Assembly: GCA_900541895.1 (NCBI GenBank)
Contig: UWSI01000038.1
Location: 1 to 16,241, forward strand
Direction of reading: 5' to 3'
From: an uncultured Actinomyces sp.
GTDB taxonomy: Bacteria; Actinomycetota; Actinomycetes; Actinomycetales; Actinomycetaceae
Length of the DNA: 16,241 nucleotides
In this document: in pieces, positions 10,501-15,896 of the stretch
Layout: each line of letters begins with the position of its first letter
Position numbering within the stretch: the first letter of the stretch is position 1
The notes under the pieces: model-generated
Databases searched by the model: none
Seen by the model: the letters and a program-made list of their open reading frames with translations, nothing else
Told to the model about the DNA's origin: nothing
Position numbers and translations under genes: made by a program

Positions 10501-10676
10501 AGAAGCTCACCGGCAACGGGAGCAAGAAGCTCACGCATTGCCTGGTAGTGCTTGCGCAACAGTGCGGCGTGAGGGGGGAAGGATAGGGAGGTCGAAAGAG
10601 CAGGGCGCCACGCGGACCCCTGTCCCGCAAAAGTCAATGCGTAGGGAGTGGGGATTTCGGCAAAAAATGCGGTCAT
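1503..10676 (-). CDS. fas: Type I fatty acid synthase, single-chain multifunctional (FAS-I)
   Basis: Cytosolic multienzyme of 3057 residues that builds acyl chains from acetyl- and malonyl-CoA, equivalent to the fungal beta and alpha subunits joined head to tail. Length and domain order match mycobacterial-type FAS-I. Acetyltransferase: GHSQG with Ser122, and His256. Enoyl reductase: about 390-860, starting at an ILPGMTP motif, with GHHSWE at His548-549. Hotdog dehydratase: GDFNPIH with Asp1185 and His1190. Malonyl/palmitoyl transferase: GHSLGE with Ser1406, and His1534. An Ala/Pro/Ser-rich linker covers about 1695-1755. The acyl carrier domain has NGVSSKRNQ, with Ser1795 as the likely phosphopantetheine site. 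Ketoreductase: VTGAA near 2100, with Tyr2266 and Lys2270. Ketosynthase: Cys2696, His2848 (KHDTST) and His2889 (GHAKGG). All catalytic residues looked for are present. There is no C-terminal phosphopantetheinyl transferase domain; acpS follows 8 nt later. The start has GAGGAAAG about 10 nt upstream, and the gap from the carboxyltransferase gene is 19 nt. By family knowledge it should assemble as a homohexamer. Confidence 0.98.
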   Translation of the reverse strand: MTAFFAEIPTPYALTFAGQGSAWRPALSTSLSFPPHAALLRKHYQAMRELLAPVAGELLTSAPGSLERLNALLDGNAEDLPLDRSASVSVPGITLAQLAALADLDATQLDVHTTSPLLLGHSQGILGAEVARAWIARDDQRLTHVLALAVLIGAAAQSVSIRLGATNLGEATPMLSVRGLPASMITEAVEGSPVSLAVVNGPRSVVLSGRPGDLNACRRQLEAQVAASNRALDEHLTGGTPLEAIVEFLPVSAPFHSPLLEEAVAQVTSWARSLAAAGHGIDDAEAERVARAILVERDDWSAAISSALNQGVKTFIDLGPSNMLTRLTQDLLDGTGAQIVDASTASRRTELDEEGSSIEAAADWSQFAPKVVALPDGRRVVSTAFTRLTGRSPIILPGMTPTTVGPRIVAAAANAGHWAEMAGGGQYSEEVFTEHRLELQKLLEPGRSAGFNTMFFDRFMWNLQFGVNRIVPKARRAGAPIDAVTIAAGIPELDEARELIAQLRADGFEYLCLKPGTVEQIEQVVRIAQANPDQTLIIQVEDGHSGGHHSWENLDDLLLATYAQIRRTPNLVLAVGGGIGSAADAARYITGQWSVDLGSAPMPVDAVLVGTASMATLEAETSPQVKQLLKDTPGVGGDGWVGTGQVRGGMTSGLSHLNADMHEIENSSARASRLIHEVGSDQESIDAHRDELIEAMNKTAKPYFGELSEMTYADWARRVIDLSYPWADWTWTDRALDLFHRIESRLNPADHGDIPTLFESRDDLEDGQAALARLLEAYPQAETTRVIPADVAWFPVLCRKHHKPMPFVPVLDGDLARWWGTDTLWQSQDARFDADAVRIIPGPRSVAGIDRVDEPIGEMFARFEQAVVDAVSTDDARVPQVWSRFHDLTDAASFLREISHIQWAGNLVDNPAYTSVEATEILHDEGGYSIRIHCDSMWDETPNSSHHSVEYIDIPVLLSSACMTGAYPVVDMSRLSVTAYDLLAGAAGVGTTSVNGDRIEKMPAVIPGEGFGTVHDSFTFTENLGYAHGAVTGGALSTQLASGVPDALVGPCWPAIYAALGSAMYQGVPVIEGLVNAVHLDHSIFLDAPLPAFGTRVEVVGRCAELAESSAGRVVRVELELSAGGTVFARLVERFAIRGRIASTQPPAPAPEVADSYTDTPRSFLRHVRVQAPENMTAFAIVSGDFNPIHTSYAAARLSGLSAPLVHGMWLSATVQHLLCAHSTQPVDSPDRLGVIRSVDMPEVEIEAWSYRMFGMVQLSDIVDITIERVGRIGGELVLEATCRIGDEVVSIARALTRAPRTAYVYPGQGIQRKMMGLEHMSSTARAVWAQADAHTRKALGFSIETIVRTNPTELRVGNEVFRHPKGVLNLTQFTQVALATLAYAQTEELRTENALVDHSFYAGHSLGEYTALSAYARIFPLEQVLEIVFQRGSAMHHLVERDAQGRSNYAMGALRPNQFGMGDAEVRDYVASIAEKSGEFLEIVNYNLAGSQYSVAGTVAGLKALEEDTAQRAREHGGRRALIMIPGIDVPFHSSRLRAGVPAFRDKLDSLLPQDINLEVLEGRYIPNLVARPFELTRDFAQSILDVVPSEATQKIVDNWEESIAHPQATARTLLIELLSWQFASPVRWIETQDLLFSAPPQGLGVERVIEIGLASSPTLANMASRTLSQPKFAQTNIDVLNVERDAARARNEDAVAQPERAQSDASAPSDEATPSAPESNASAAEAPAASAPAAEAPSAAPAPAPAAAASGTMPELPLSASDAIRVLLAFSNKLLTEQIDASDTVETLTNGVSSKRNQLLMDMAAELSLSTIEGAAEASMGDLFATIDTLVPSYTPFGPVLSDAINSKLRKIFGSAGLPASFTTGYVKDNWDLSEQWAARVNAEILLGTREGDSIRGGSLSTLPGSVSSAKDASALIDQALALIAAREGLTLSRPSSGGGASGEVVDSVALRDLEDRILGERGILANQARDILKVLGISTVPAAVESEDSSALIAAVEAELGANWEASVRPAFDEGRAVLLDDRWATAREDLARIFAGAASTESLAPERLRGAGQSLSELAKWYSANTSDAGLKDYFARVAHAALETAEGRFAGDVALVTGAAPHSIAAAVVGELLAGGATVIMTSSRVNDARLAFAKELYRTHAAIGATLWVVPANMASFRDVDALISWVGSEQTETHGATTEVVKPALLPDIFVPFAAPRVSGTVGSDPQGALAQERLLLWSVERAIHLLSGLRADTAPNHRTHILLPGSPNRGIFGGDGAYGEAKAAFDAIATKWEHESGWPTRTSIAHPLIGWVQGTSLMGGNDILVPAAEAAGVHVYTTEEIAGELAQLLTREVREQAAQAPVHADLTGGLAEAGLDLPALARQAREQAMASAQESQVEKHATLRALPNPVVPSLAAPIEWATPRAQLRDQIVIVGTGEIGTWGSGRTREEAEFGQDFDLTAAGVLEMAWMMKLINWSDSPQPGWYDASGAPVDEAEIYDRFRDEVVARSGIRRFNDDSNMVDCGSNDVRTVFLTSEQTFTVDTKAEAEDYVLADPSHTTIWEENGTWHVTKSAGSPVQVPARATLTRRVGGQIPKDFDPAQWGIPASMVEALDRIAVWNLVTAVDAFISSGFSPAELLQAVHPADVSSTQGTGIGGMESLRHVFLSRFLGEDRPQDILQEALPNVVAAHTMQSFIGGYGQMIHSVGACATAAVSIEEAVDKIRLGKSDFVVAGGIDDISVESLTGFGNMNATAESAALEARGITPRHFSRAGDRRRAGFLEAAGGGTLLVTRGDIAADLGLPVQAVVAYARSFADGAHTSIPAPGLGALAAARGGRNSALARSLEDLGLSADDIAVVSKHDTSTRANDPNEAELHSRLSAALGRSAGNPLYVVSQKTLTGHAKGGAALFQAAGLIDIFRRQEIPANRSLDCLDPEMAQWMPLLWLRQPLDMSASPVRAGVLTSLGFGHIAAMVVLVHPAAFEAALRAERGESALAQWRERAQKRLEEGRRHLEQGMIGHAELFIPIEGRRLPATDTHEAEVALLLDPSARLGADGTYASAASDSQEAQN

Positions 10677-10695
10677 GATTAATCTACTTTCCTCA

Positions 10696-12285
10696 TCACA
10701 TAGGGGCGTTATCGTGGACGCGCGGGGTCGTTACGGTGCGGTCCTTGAGGTGAAGGACCGATAGGGCTCGGCAAATGTTCTGGCGGGTTGTGGAAGGCTC
10801 GATCAGTGCGTCGAGCTCTCCATTTTTCAGAGAAAGATTCGGGTTCATCGCTTGGCGCTCATACATTTCCTGGTAGTGCGCACGCTGCTGAGCAACATCG
10901 CGCCCTTCCTTTCCGGCCGCGGCAAGCTGGCGGCGGAACACGATGTCCACCGCTCCTTCAGAGCCCATCACGGCAATTTGAGAGGCCGGCCATGAGAAGT
11001 TCATATCTGCGCCCAGTGACTTCGAACCCATGACGATGTAGGCGCCGCCAAATGCCTTGCGCAAAATAACGGTGATCATGGGGACGGTTGCCGTCGCATA
11101 GGCGGTGATCAATTTGGCGCCGCGGCGAATAATTCCCGCTCGTTCCTGTTCGGAACCGGGACGATATCCAGGGACGTCAACAAGGGTGATAATCGGGATC
11201 CCGAAGGCGTCAAGGAATTGAACGAATCGCGCGGCCTTTTCAGAAGCGTTCACATCCAGAGTTCCCGCATCGATGCTGGGCTGGTTGGCAACAATTCCAA
11301 CCGGCCGTCCTTCAAAGCAGGCGAAGCCAACAACGATTGACGGTGAGAACAGGGGCTGAACCTCAAGGAATTCCCCGTGATCGACAAGCGCTTCAATGAC
11401 TTCGACCATGTCGTAGTCCTGCTTGGGGGATTCCGGAACCAGGGATGCGACCTCGCGTGCGCGTTCTTCGGTGCCATCGTTTTCGAAGAGGTAGCGCGGA
11501 GGCTTCTTATCGCAGTTCTGCGGCAGGTAGGACAGCAGGGTGCGCGCGTAATCCAAGGCCTCGTTCTCATCTTCGGCAAGGAAGTGCGCAACGCCCGACA
11601 CCGAGTTATGCAGGTCGCCACCACCCAGGTCTTCAGAGGAAATATCTTCGCCGGTCGCAGCCTTCACAACGGAGGGGCCTGTGACAAACATGTACGAGGA
11701 ATTCTTCGTCATGATGATGAAGTCGGTGAGCGCTGGCCCGTAGACCGCGCCACCCGCACAGGGACCCAGGATTACCGAGATCTGGGGGACGACTCCCGAG
11801 GCCTCGGTAGTCTTGCGGAAGATTCGACCGTATTGTGCAAGTGCGGTGACGCCTTCTTGGATGCGAGCGCCGCCCGAGTCCAGCAGGGCAATGATCGGGA
11901 TTCGCATGGAGAGGGCACGATCCATGAGGAGAAGGATCTTATCGCCTTCAACCTTGCCCAGCGTGCCGCCACGGATTGAGAAGTCCTGTGCGTAAACAGC
12001 GACGGGGCGGCCATCCAGCGTGCCAATACCCGTGATGACGGCAGAACCGAGCTCACCGGCTTCGATATCGCCGCCGGCATAGCGGTTGAGCTCGCTGAAG
12101 GAGCCTTCATCAAGCAGGTAGTCCAAGCGCTCGCGGGCGGTTTGGCGTCCGCGAGCATGCTGTGCCTGACGCGCTTTTTCTTCTGCCGCTTCCAAGATGC
12201 TGTGCGTGCGATCGTAGAAGTTTCTGCGGCTGATGGCTTCGTGCTCTTCGGCCTCGTCGATTCGCTTGGCGCTCGATGGGGTCAT
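10696..12285 (-). CDS. accD: Acyl-CoA carboxylase carboxyltransferase (beta) subunit
   Basis: Moves the carboxyl group from carboxybiotin on the alpha subunit to acetyl-CoA and/or propionyl-CoA, giving malonyl- or methylmalonyl-CoA. The 529 residues have the two crotonase-like halves of the PccB/AccD5 family. The N half carries SGGARIQEG (137-145) and GPCAGGAVYGP (174-184). The C half carries VDVPGYRPG (369-377), RRGAKL (387-392), GGAYIVMGSKSLGAD (413-427) and an AVMGSEGAV block. In characterised actinobacterial enzymes the residue just after GGAY (Asp in PccB, Cys in AccD5, Ile in AccB) affects acyl-CoA choice. Here it is Ile417, which fits an enzyme that accepts acetyl-CoA. ATG overlaps the preceding gene's stop (ATGA) and has a strong AAGGAGG ribosome site (12290-12296). 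The fas gene follows after 19 nt, pointing to malonyl-CoA supply. No small epsilon subunit gene is nearby. The name pccB would be equally defensible. Confidence 0.95.
   Translation of the reverse strand: MTPSSAKRIDEAEEHEAISRRNFYDRTHSILEAAEEKARQAQHARGRQTARERLDYLLDEGSFSELNRYAGGDIEAGELGSAVITGIGTLDGRPVAVYAQDFSIRGGTLGKVEGDKILLLMDRALSMRIPIIALLDSGGARIQEGVTALAQYGRIFRKTTEASGVVPQISVILGPCAGGAVYGPALTDFIIMTKNSSYMFVTGPSVVKAATGEDISSEDLGGGDLHNSVSGVAHFLAEDENEALDYARTLLSYLPQNCDKKPPRYLFENDGTEERAREVASLVPESPKQDYDMVEVIEALVDHGEFLEVQPLFSPSIVVGFACFEGRPVGIVANQPSIDAGTLDVNASEKAARFVQFLDAFGIPIITLVDVPGYRPGSEQERAGIIRRGAKLITAYATATVPMITVILRKAFGGAYIVMGSKSLGADMNFSWPASQIAVMGSEGAVDIVFRRQLAAAGKEGRDVAQQRAHYQEMYERQAMNPNLSLKNGELDALIEPSTTRQNICRALSVLHLKDRTVTTPRVHDNAPM
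12282..12285 (-). other. ATGA stop/start overlap, alpha to beta carboxylase subunit
   Basis: The beta-subunit ATG (12285-12283) shares bases with the alpha-subunit TGA (12284-12282). A strong AAGGAGG ribosome site (12290-12296) lies within the end of the alpha gene. This arrangement supports coupled, near-equal translation of the two subunits of one complex. Confidence 0.85.
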
Positions 12286-14087
12286 GCTTCCTCCTTAATG
12301 CTCACCAAGACGTCTCCTGCTTTAACGGTGTCGCCCGCGCAGACGTGAATCGCCGAGATCGTTCCCGCGCAACCCGCGTTCAGGGCCTTTTCCATCTTCA
12401 TGGACTCAATGACCGCAACCAGTTCGCCCTCTTCGACCGCTTGGCCTTCTTCGACGGCGATGCGGATGACGGTTGCTTGGATGGGGGAGGTAACGTTTGG
12501 GCCCTCGTCGTTTGCCCCGGTGCGTGGGCGCAGTGAGCGTCGCAGTGGCTGACGAGGTCGGAGTGCGCGTCCCCCCGATTCGCCCCCGGCAGCGCTCAGA
12601 AGTTCCGCGGGAAGGCTCAGCGTTGTGCGCTTTCCGTCAATTTCGATGACGAAGGAGCGCAGTGCGTGCGCTTCGTTTCCTTCTTCCGAGGCCTCGCGTG
12701 AGCTGTGCGTACCACCTGCAGTCGAGAGCTCGCGCGCAACTTCTTCGAGAACTCCTTCGCGTTCCAACCACTGGGTGTAGACACCCAAGCTGTCGCTTTC
12801 TTCACTTCGAAATTCGGCAGTTGCGAGGATATGTGCGAGCAGGGGAGCGGAGGTCGGTAGGCCTTCGACGCGAAACTCATCCAGCGCGCGCTGAAGACGA
12901 ATAATTGCCTGAATACGTGTCGGCGCGTGAACGGTGATTTTTGCAATGAGAGAGTCGAAATCGGTTCCGATTTCTTCACCGGGACGGATGAAGGAATCGA
13001 CACGGACTCCGGGGCCGCCGGGCCACTGGATTGTGCTCAAACGACCGGTTGCTGGCATTAGTTCTTGAGCGGGATCTTCACTGGTGACTCGCACTTCGAT
13101 CGCATGACCGCGAGTAGAGGGGATCTTGCTGAGTGGAAGACCTTGAGCAATTCGAATCTGTTCGCGAACCAGATCGATTCCGGTGACCTCTTCGGAAACC
13201 GTGTGTTCGACTTGCAGGCGAGGGTTGACTTCCAGGAAATAGGCGTTGCCGTCTTCGACCAAGAACTCACAGGTACCGACACCCACGTACTGGACCGTGT
13301 CGAAGAGTGCGCGGGAGTACTTCTCAAGTGCCGCGTGGAGTTCTTCGGAGATAAAAGGAGCAGGTGCTTCTTCAACAACCTTCTGGTTGCGACGCTGGAC
13401 CGAGCAGTCTCGCGTTGAAACGACTGCGAAAGTTCCGAAAGAATCGCGAGCGCATTGGGTTTCGACGTGACGACCGTGAGAAATGAATTTCTCCATGAAG
13501 CACAGCGTCAACGTCGAAGGATCGATCAGGTTCGTGTAGAAATCACGAACATCGGAGTCGGAATTCATGCGAGTGATTCCGCGCCCACCGCCGCCATCGG
13601 CACGCTTGATGAGGACCGGGTAGCCAATAGACTGTGCAAGCTCAAGTGCATCCTCGACGCTGCTTCCTTCCAAGGAACGACCGGCGATCGTTGGGACCTT
13701 GCACGAATCAGCCAGTTCGCGGGCTCGAATCTTGTCACCCAAGGCTTCGATGGCCTCAGCGGAAGGACCGATCCACACCAGGCCGGCTTCTGCGACGCGC
13801 GAGGCGAAATCGGCATTCTCGGAAAGGAAACCGTATCCGGGGTGGATTGCTCGCGCGCCCGACTTTGCGGCGGCCTCGAGAATCGCTTCCGGCTTCAGGT
13901 AGGTCTCAGCAGCGCTCTTCCCACCCAGGCTGTAGGCAGAAGTAGCGAGCTCGCAAGCCAAGGTATCCCGATCGGCCTCAGCGTAGACAGCGACCGAATC
14001 CAAACCCATTTCGCGAAGCGTGCGAATGACGCGAACCGCGATTTCACCTCGGTTCGCAACCAGAACGGGAGAAAGGGCAATCGTCAT
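12282..14087 (-). CDS. accC: Acyl-CoA carboxylase alpha subunit (biotin carboxylase + biotin carboxyl carrier)
   Basis: Catalyses ATP-dependent carboxylation of its own biotin using bicarbonate; the partner is the beta subunit encoded next. It has 601 residues. The biotin carboxylase part (1 to about 450) opens with LVANRGEIAVR (9-19). It has the ATP-grasp Lys161 and GGGGRGI loop (165-171), Glu199-Lys200, RDCSVQRRNQKVVEEAPAP (226-244), and the metal and catalytic set EVNPRLQVEH (286-295, with Glu286, Asn288, Arg290). A variable middle region and an Arg-rich linker (about 530-545) lead to the carrier domain, where ESMKMEK places the biotinylated lysine at Lys564, 37 residues from the end. I chose ATG 14087 over the first in-frame start at 14168. 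It has GGAAGGA 8 nt upstream, begins right at the conserved N-terminus, and overlaps the birA stop as ATGA. The extra 27 residues of the longer form would sit inside birA. In other actinobacteria this protein is named AccA or AccA3. Confidence 0.95.
   Translation of the reverse strand: MTIALSPVLVANRGEIAVRVIRTLREMGLDSVAVYAEADRDTLACELATSAYSLGGKSAAETYLKPEAILEAAAKSGARAIHPGYGFLSENADFASRVAEAGLVWIGPSAEAIEALGDKIRARELADSCKVPTIAGRSLEGSSVEDALELAQSIGYPVLIKRADGGGGRGITRMNSDSDVRDFYTNLIDPSTLTLCFMEKFISHGRHVETQCARDSFGTFAVVSTRDCSVQRRNQKVVEEAPAPFISEELHAALEKYSRALFDTVQYVGVGTCEFLVEDGNAYFLEVNPRLQVEHTVSEEVTGIDLVREQIRIAQGLPLSKIPSTRGHAIEVRVTSEDPAQELMPATGRLSTIQWPGGPGVRVDSFIRPGEEIGTDFDSLIAKITVHAPTRIQAIIRLQRALDEFRVEGLPTSAPLLAHILATAEFRSEESDSLGVYTQWLEREGVLEEVARELSTAGGTHSSREASEEGNEAHALRSFVIEIDGKRTTLSLPAELLSAAGGESGGRALRPRQPLRRSLRPRTGANDEGPNVTSPIQATVIRIAVEEGQAVEEGELVAVIESMKMEKALNAGCAGTISAIHVCAGDTVKAGDVLVSIKEEA
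14084..14087 (-). other. ATGA stop/start overlap, birA to carboxylase alpha subunit
   Basis: The alpha-subunit ATG (14087-14085) overlaps the birA TGA (14086-14084), with GGAAGGA (14096-14102) as ribosome site. It links translation of the biotin ligase to that of its protein substrate. Confidence 0.85.
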
Positions 14088-14869
14088 GACTGGTGTCCTT
14101 CCACTAGTGGGGTGGGGGAAATTTCCCCCGTGGTGACGGTCAGAATTTCGCCTTCCGTGGAGCGACAAATCAGGTGTGCGTGCTCATCGATGCTGATTGG
14201 AGTCGCGGTGAAGCGAATACCTCCGGGAAGGTGCAGTGGACATTGCGTACCGAAGATGCGCATGTGTGAGCTGTACTCTTCGCGCCAGGATTCAGGTGCG
14301 CCGGGGAGCGTGAAGAGCTGATCGAGATTCATGCGCAGTTCGCGGATCAATGATTCGCGTTCCTCGCTGCTCAGTGTGGTGTCGAAGCTTGCGGCGAAGT
14401 CACGAACCTCAGCCGGTAGGGCGCCGATGTTGACCCCAATGCCGATGATCACGCGGTGGGTGTCATCTCTTGTGTCGAGGTGTTCGCAAAGTATTCCAGC
14501 GGCTTTACGTCCGTTGATGAGCAGATCGTTTGGCCACTTGAGTGAAAGTGCGTCCTCACCGCTTGCAGTCTCATCGAGCCCTGTAGTGCGGATCGTGCGC
14601 AGGAGTGCGACACCGGCCAGCGCGGTCAGCCATTCTAATTCGCTTTCCGAGGCCTCAACCATGAGAGAGAAAGTCAGTGCCTCATCGGAAGAGAGCCAGA
14701 CGCGTCCATCGCGTCCGCGCCCCTTGTTCTGGCGGCTTGCCCATAGCGCTATTCCCGAAGGCGCAGTTGAGCCCTCGCCGAGCACGACGCGGGCAAGGTG
14801 AGTGTTCGTTGAGTCAACTTCGTCGTAGTGAAGGACAGGTGCTTCTTGATCAATCTGCATTACACCCAT
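14084..14869 (-). CDS. birA: Biotin-[acetyl-CoA-carboxylase] ligase, monofunctional BirA
   Basis: Activates biotin to biotinyl-5'-AMP and attaches it to the carrier-domain lysine of the carboxylase alpha subunit (Lys564 of the next gene). The 261 residues hold a DSTN motif (19-22), the biotin/adenylate-binding KGRGRDGRVW loop (49-58), the LKWPNDLL motif (110-117, active Lys111), KAAGILCE (122-129) and IIGIGVNIG (141-149), followed by a small C-terminal domain from about 215. There is no N-terminal winged helix, so it is a group I ligase that cannot itself be the biotin repressor. ATG 14869 is the first possible start, because an in-frame TGA lies at 14875-14873. No clear ribosome site precedes it. 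The ATG at 14860 (MQID) is an alternative start with no better site. Its stop overlaps the next gene's start. Confidence 0.94.
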   Translation of the reverse strand: MGVMQIDQEAPVLHYDEVDSTNTHLARVVLGEGSTAPSGIALWASRQNKGRGRDGRVWLSSDEALTFSLMVEASESELEWLTALAGVALLRTIRTTGLDETASGEDALSLKWPNDLLINGRKAAGILCEHLDTRDDTHRVIIGIGVNIGALPAEVRDFAASFDTTLSSEERESLIRELRMNLDQLFTLPGAPESWREEYSSHMRIFGTQCPLHLPGGIRFTATPISIDEHAHLICRSTEGEILTVTTGEISPTPLVEGHQS

Positions 14870-15022
14870 CGTTCAATTTGCCGCATGAGCGGACAAATAC
14901 AGGGGTGCATATTGTGAGTACCGCGCCTGAAACTCGGATAAAGTGCTATGAGTTTTTGGCGTGATTCTGCGATTCTTGAAGTTTCCTTCGAAAACGCTTG
15001 AAGGCGATACCGATGTGTATTT
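14870..15022 (-). promoter_or_regulatory. Likely promoter and 5' leader of the birA-accC-accD-fas-acpS-bioY operon
   Basis: This 153-bp gap between the regulator and birA is the largest break in the leftward gene block, so it is where the main operon promoter is expected. I cannot point to a convincing -35/-10 pair. T/A-rich stretches around 14938-14955 and 14906-14914 are possible -10 regions. A small hairpin (CCGC/GCGG, 14881-14892) lies 11 nt before the birA ATG. No terminator is visible after the regulator, so read-through from it is also possible. Confidence 0.5.
14975..15004. promoter_or_regulatory. Candidate operator: overlapping palindrome and direct repeats upstream of birA
   Basis: Within the birA upstream gap, CTTGAAG occurs twice (14975-14981 and 14997-15003), 22 bp apart start to start. 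Between them lies TTCGAA (14987-14992). An interrupted 20-bp palindrome with arms CCTTC and GAAGG covers 14985-15004. A second imperfect palindrome, GTTTCCTTCGAAAAC, covers 14981-14995. Size and symmetry suit a TetR-family operator, and the regulator gene ends about 20 bp away. This is pattern evidence only. Confidence 0.35.
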
Positions 15023-15763
15023 TCAGTCGATTTCGCGCGAGCAGGCGTAGAGCAGGACCAGGACGACTTCGAGAATTGATCGGGTTGCCGGGCTGGCCTG
15101 TGAGGCTGTGTGGGCAGGTGGGACCGGTGGGTGATCTTCACGAGGCGTCGGCGCGGGGTAGCCGGAGTTTGCGGCAGTACTGTGCTTACTTCGGTACTTG
15201 CGAATAGATTGACGCCACCCTGCAAGTCCTGCGGCACGTATGACGACACCGATGACGCTTTGGGTCAGCGCATCAATGGGAACCGTGAGTTCACGCCCGG
15301 CGGCCGTCAGGATTGTCTGCAGAACCGAACCGAGTTGATCCGCAAATTGACGGTTGAGGTCCAGCAGTCGCATACCCCACTCGGGGTCGCGGATTGAACG
15401 CATGAGCATCTCGGAGTGGAGGATGTAGAGTCCTTCGTCAATGTGGATTGCGTCCAAGGCTTCGTAGAGCAGGTTTTCCATGAGGAGGTGACGATCCCCC
15501 TCACCTCCCTGCGATGCGGGGGTTTGAGCGTTCTCCCACAGAAGGACGCGTTCACGCAGGCGTTGGATCAGGTCGGCGTATTCGCCTTCAGCCAAGATTC
15601 CCAGCAGTGAGTCTTTAGAGGAAAAATTTGAGTAGAAGGCGCCGCGGGTAAAACCAGCGACTGCGCAGATGTGCTCAAGCGATGTGGCTTCAATGCCTTC
15701 GGTGATGATGATGTGTCGAGTTGCTGCAAGGAGACGGTCCTGGGTTTCGGCTCGTTTTCCCAT
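15023..15763 (-). CDS. TetR-family transcriptional regulator, possible FasR/BioQ-like regulator of the operon
   Basis: A 246-residue DNA-binding regulator. The N-terminus is a clear TetR helix-turn-helix: RLLAATRHIIITEGIEATSLEHICAVAGFTRGAFYSNFSSKDSLL (about 10-54), including the FTRGAFYSNFSSK recognition region. The remainder (about 60-185) is a mostly helical ligand and dimer domain. The C-terminus is odd: a Ser/Pro-rich stretch (about 195-227) and then a hydrophobic helix (229-240). I chose ATG 15763, which has GGAAAAGG (15773-15780) about 9 nt upstream and starts where TetR proteins usually do. The longer frame back to 15979 would overlap the start of the divergent gene. It lies upstream of the fatty acid operon on the same strand. 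By analogy with FasR (TetR-type fas regulator of corynebacteria and mycobacteria) or BioQ (TetR-type biotin regulator) it may control that operon, but the sequence alone does not say which effector it binds. Confidence 0.88.
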   Translation of the reverse strand: MGKRAETQDRLLAATRHIIITEGIEATSLEHICAVAGFTRGAFYSNFSSKDSLLGILAEGEYADLIQRLRERVLLWENAQTPASQGGEGDRHLLMENLLYEALDAIHIDEGLYILHSEMLMRSIRDPEWGMRLLDLNRQFADQLGSVLQTILTAAGRELTVPIDALTQSVIGVVIRAAGLAGWRQSIRKYRSKHSTAANSGYPAPTPREDHPPVPPAHTASQASPATRSILEVVLVLLYACSREID

Positions 15764-15896
15764 ATGTAACCGCCTTTTCCTACCGACACCGAGTGGAACA
15801 TGCATGGGCGAAGGCGATGCGTCTTCAGTGACATGTTCGTTTAGAGCTGAGGGTTCTATTGTCTCACGACCATCGTGCCCAGTGTAGGGTGAATGC
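15764..15896. promoter_or_regulatory. Divergent promoter region between the TetR gene and a small membrane protein gene
   Basis: This 133-bp gap must hold the start signals for both divergent genes. Rightward, TATTGT (15857-15862) with a poor -35 (TGTTCG, 15834-15839, 17-bp spacer) is a weak candidate. No good leftward promoter is obvious. A 7-bp inverted repeat, GAACATG (15796-15802) and CATGTTC (15832-15838), spans part of the gap. It could be a regulator site but may be chance. Confidence 0.4.

Noticed and set aside
14085..14168. Longer start for the carboxylase alpha subunit (27 extra residues)
   Set aside because: The extension lies inside birA, has no family similarity, and the ATG at 14087 has a good ribosome site and a typical N-terminus.
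13455..14321. A 288-codon rightward open frame across the carboxylase alpha and birA junction
   Set aside because: It is antisense to two well-supported genes and their ATGA junction, and its composition is unlike a real protein.
14864..14877. TGAAC near the birA start as half of a BioQ-type site (TGAAC-N3-GTTAC as remembered)
   Set aside because: The second half-site does not match, and the position covers the start codon.
15796..15838. Inverted repeat GAACATG / CATGTTC as a firm TetR autoregulatory operator
   Set aside because: Seven bases separated by 29 nt is expected by chance fairly often in a gap of this size, so it is mentioned only as weak.
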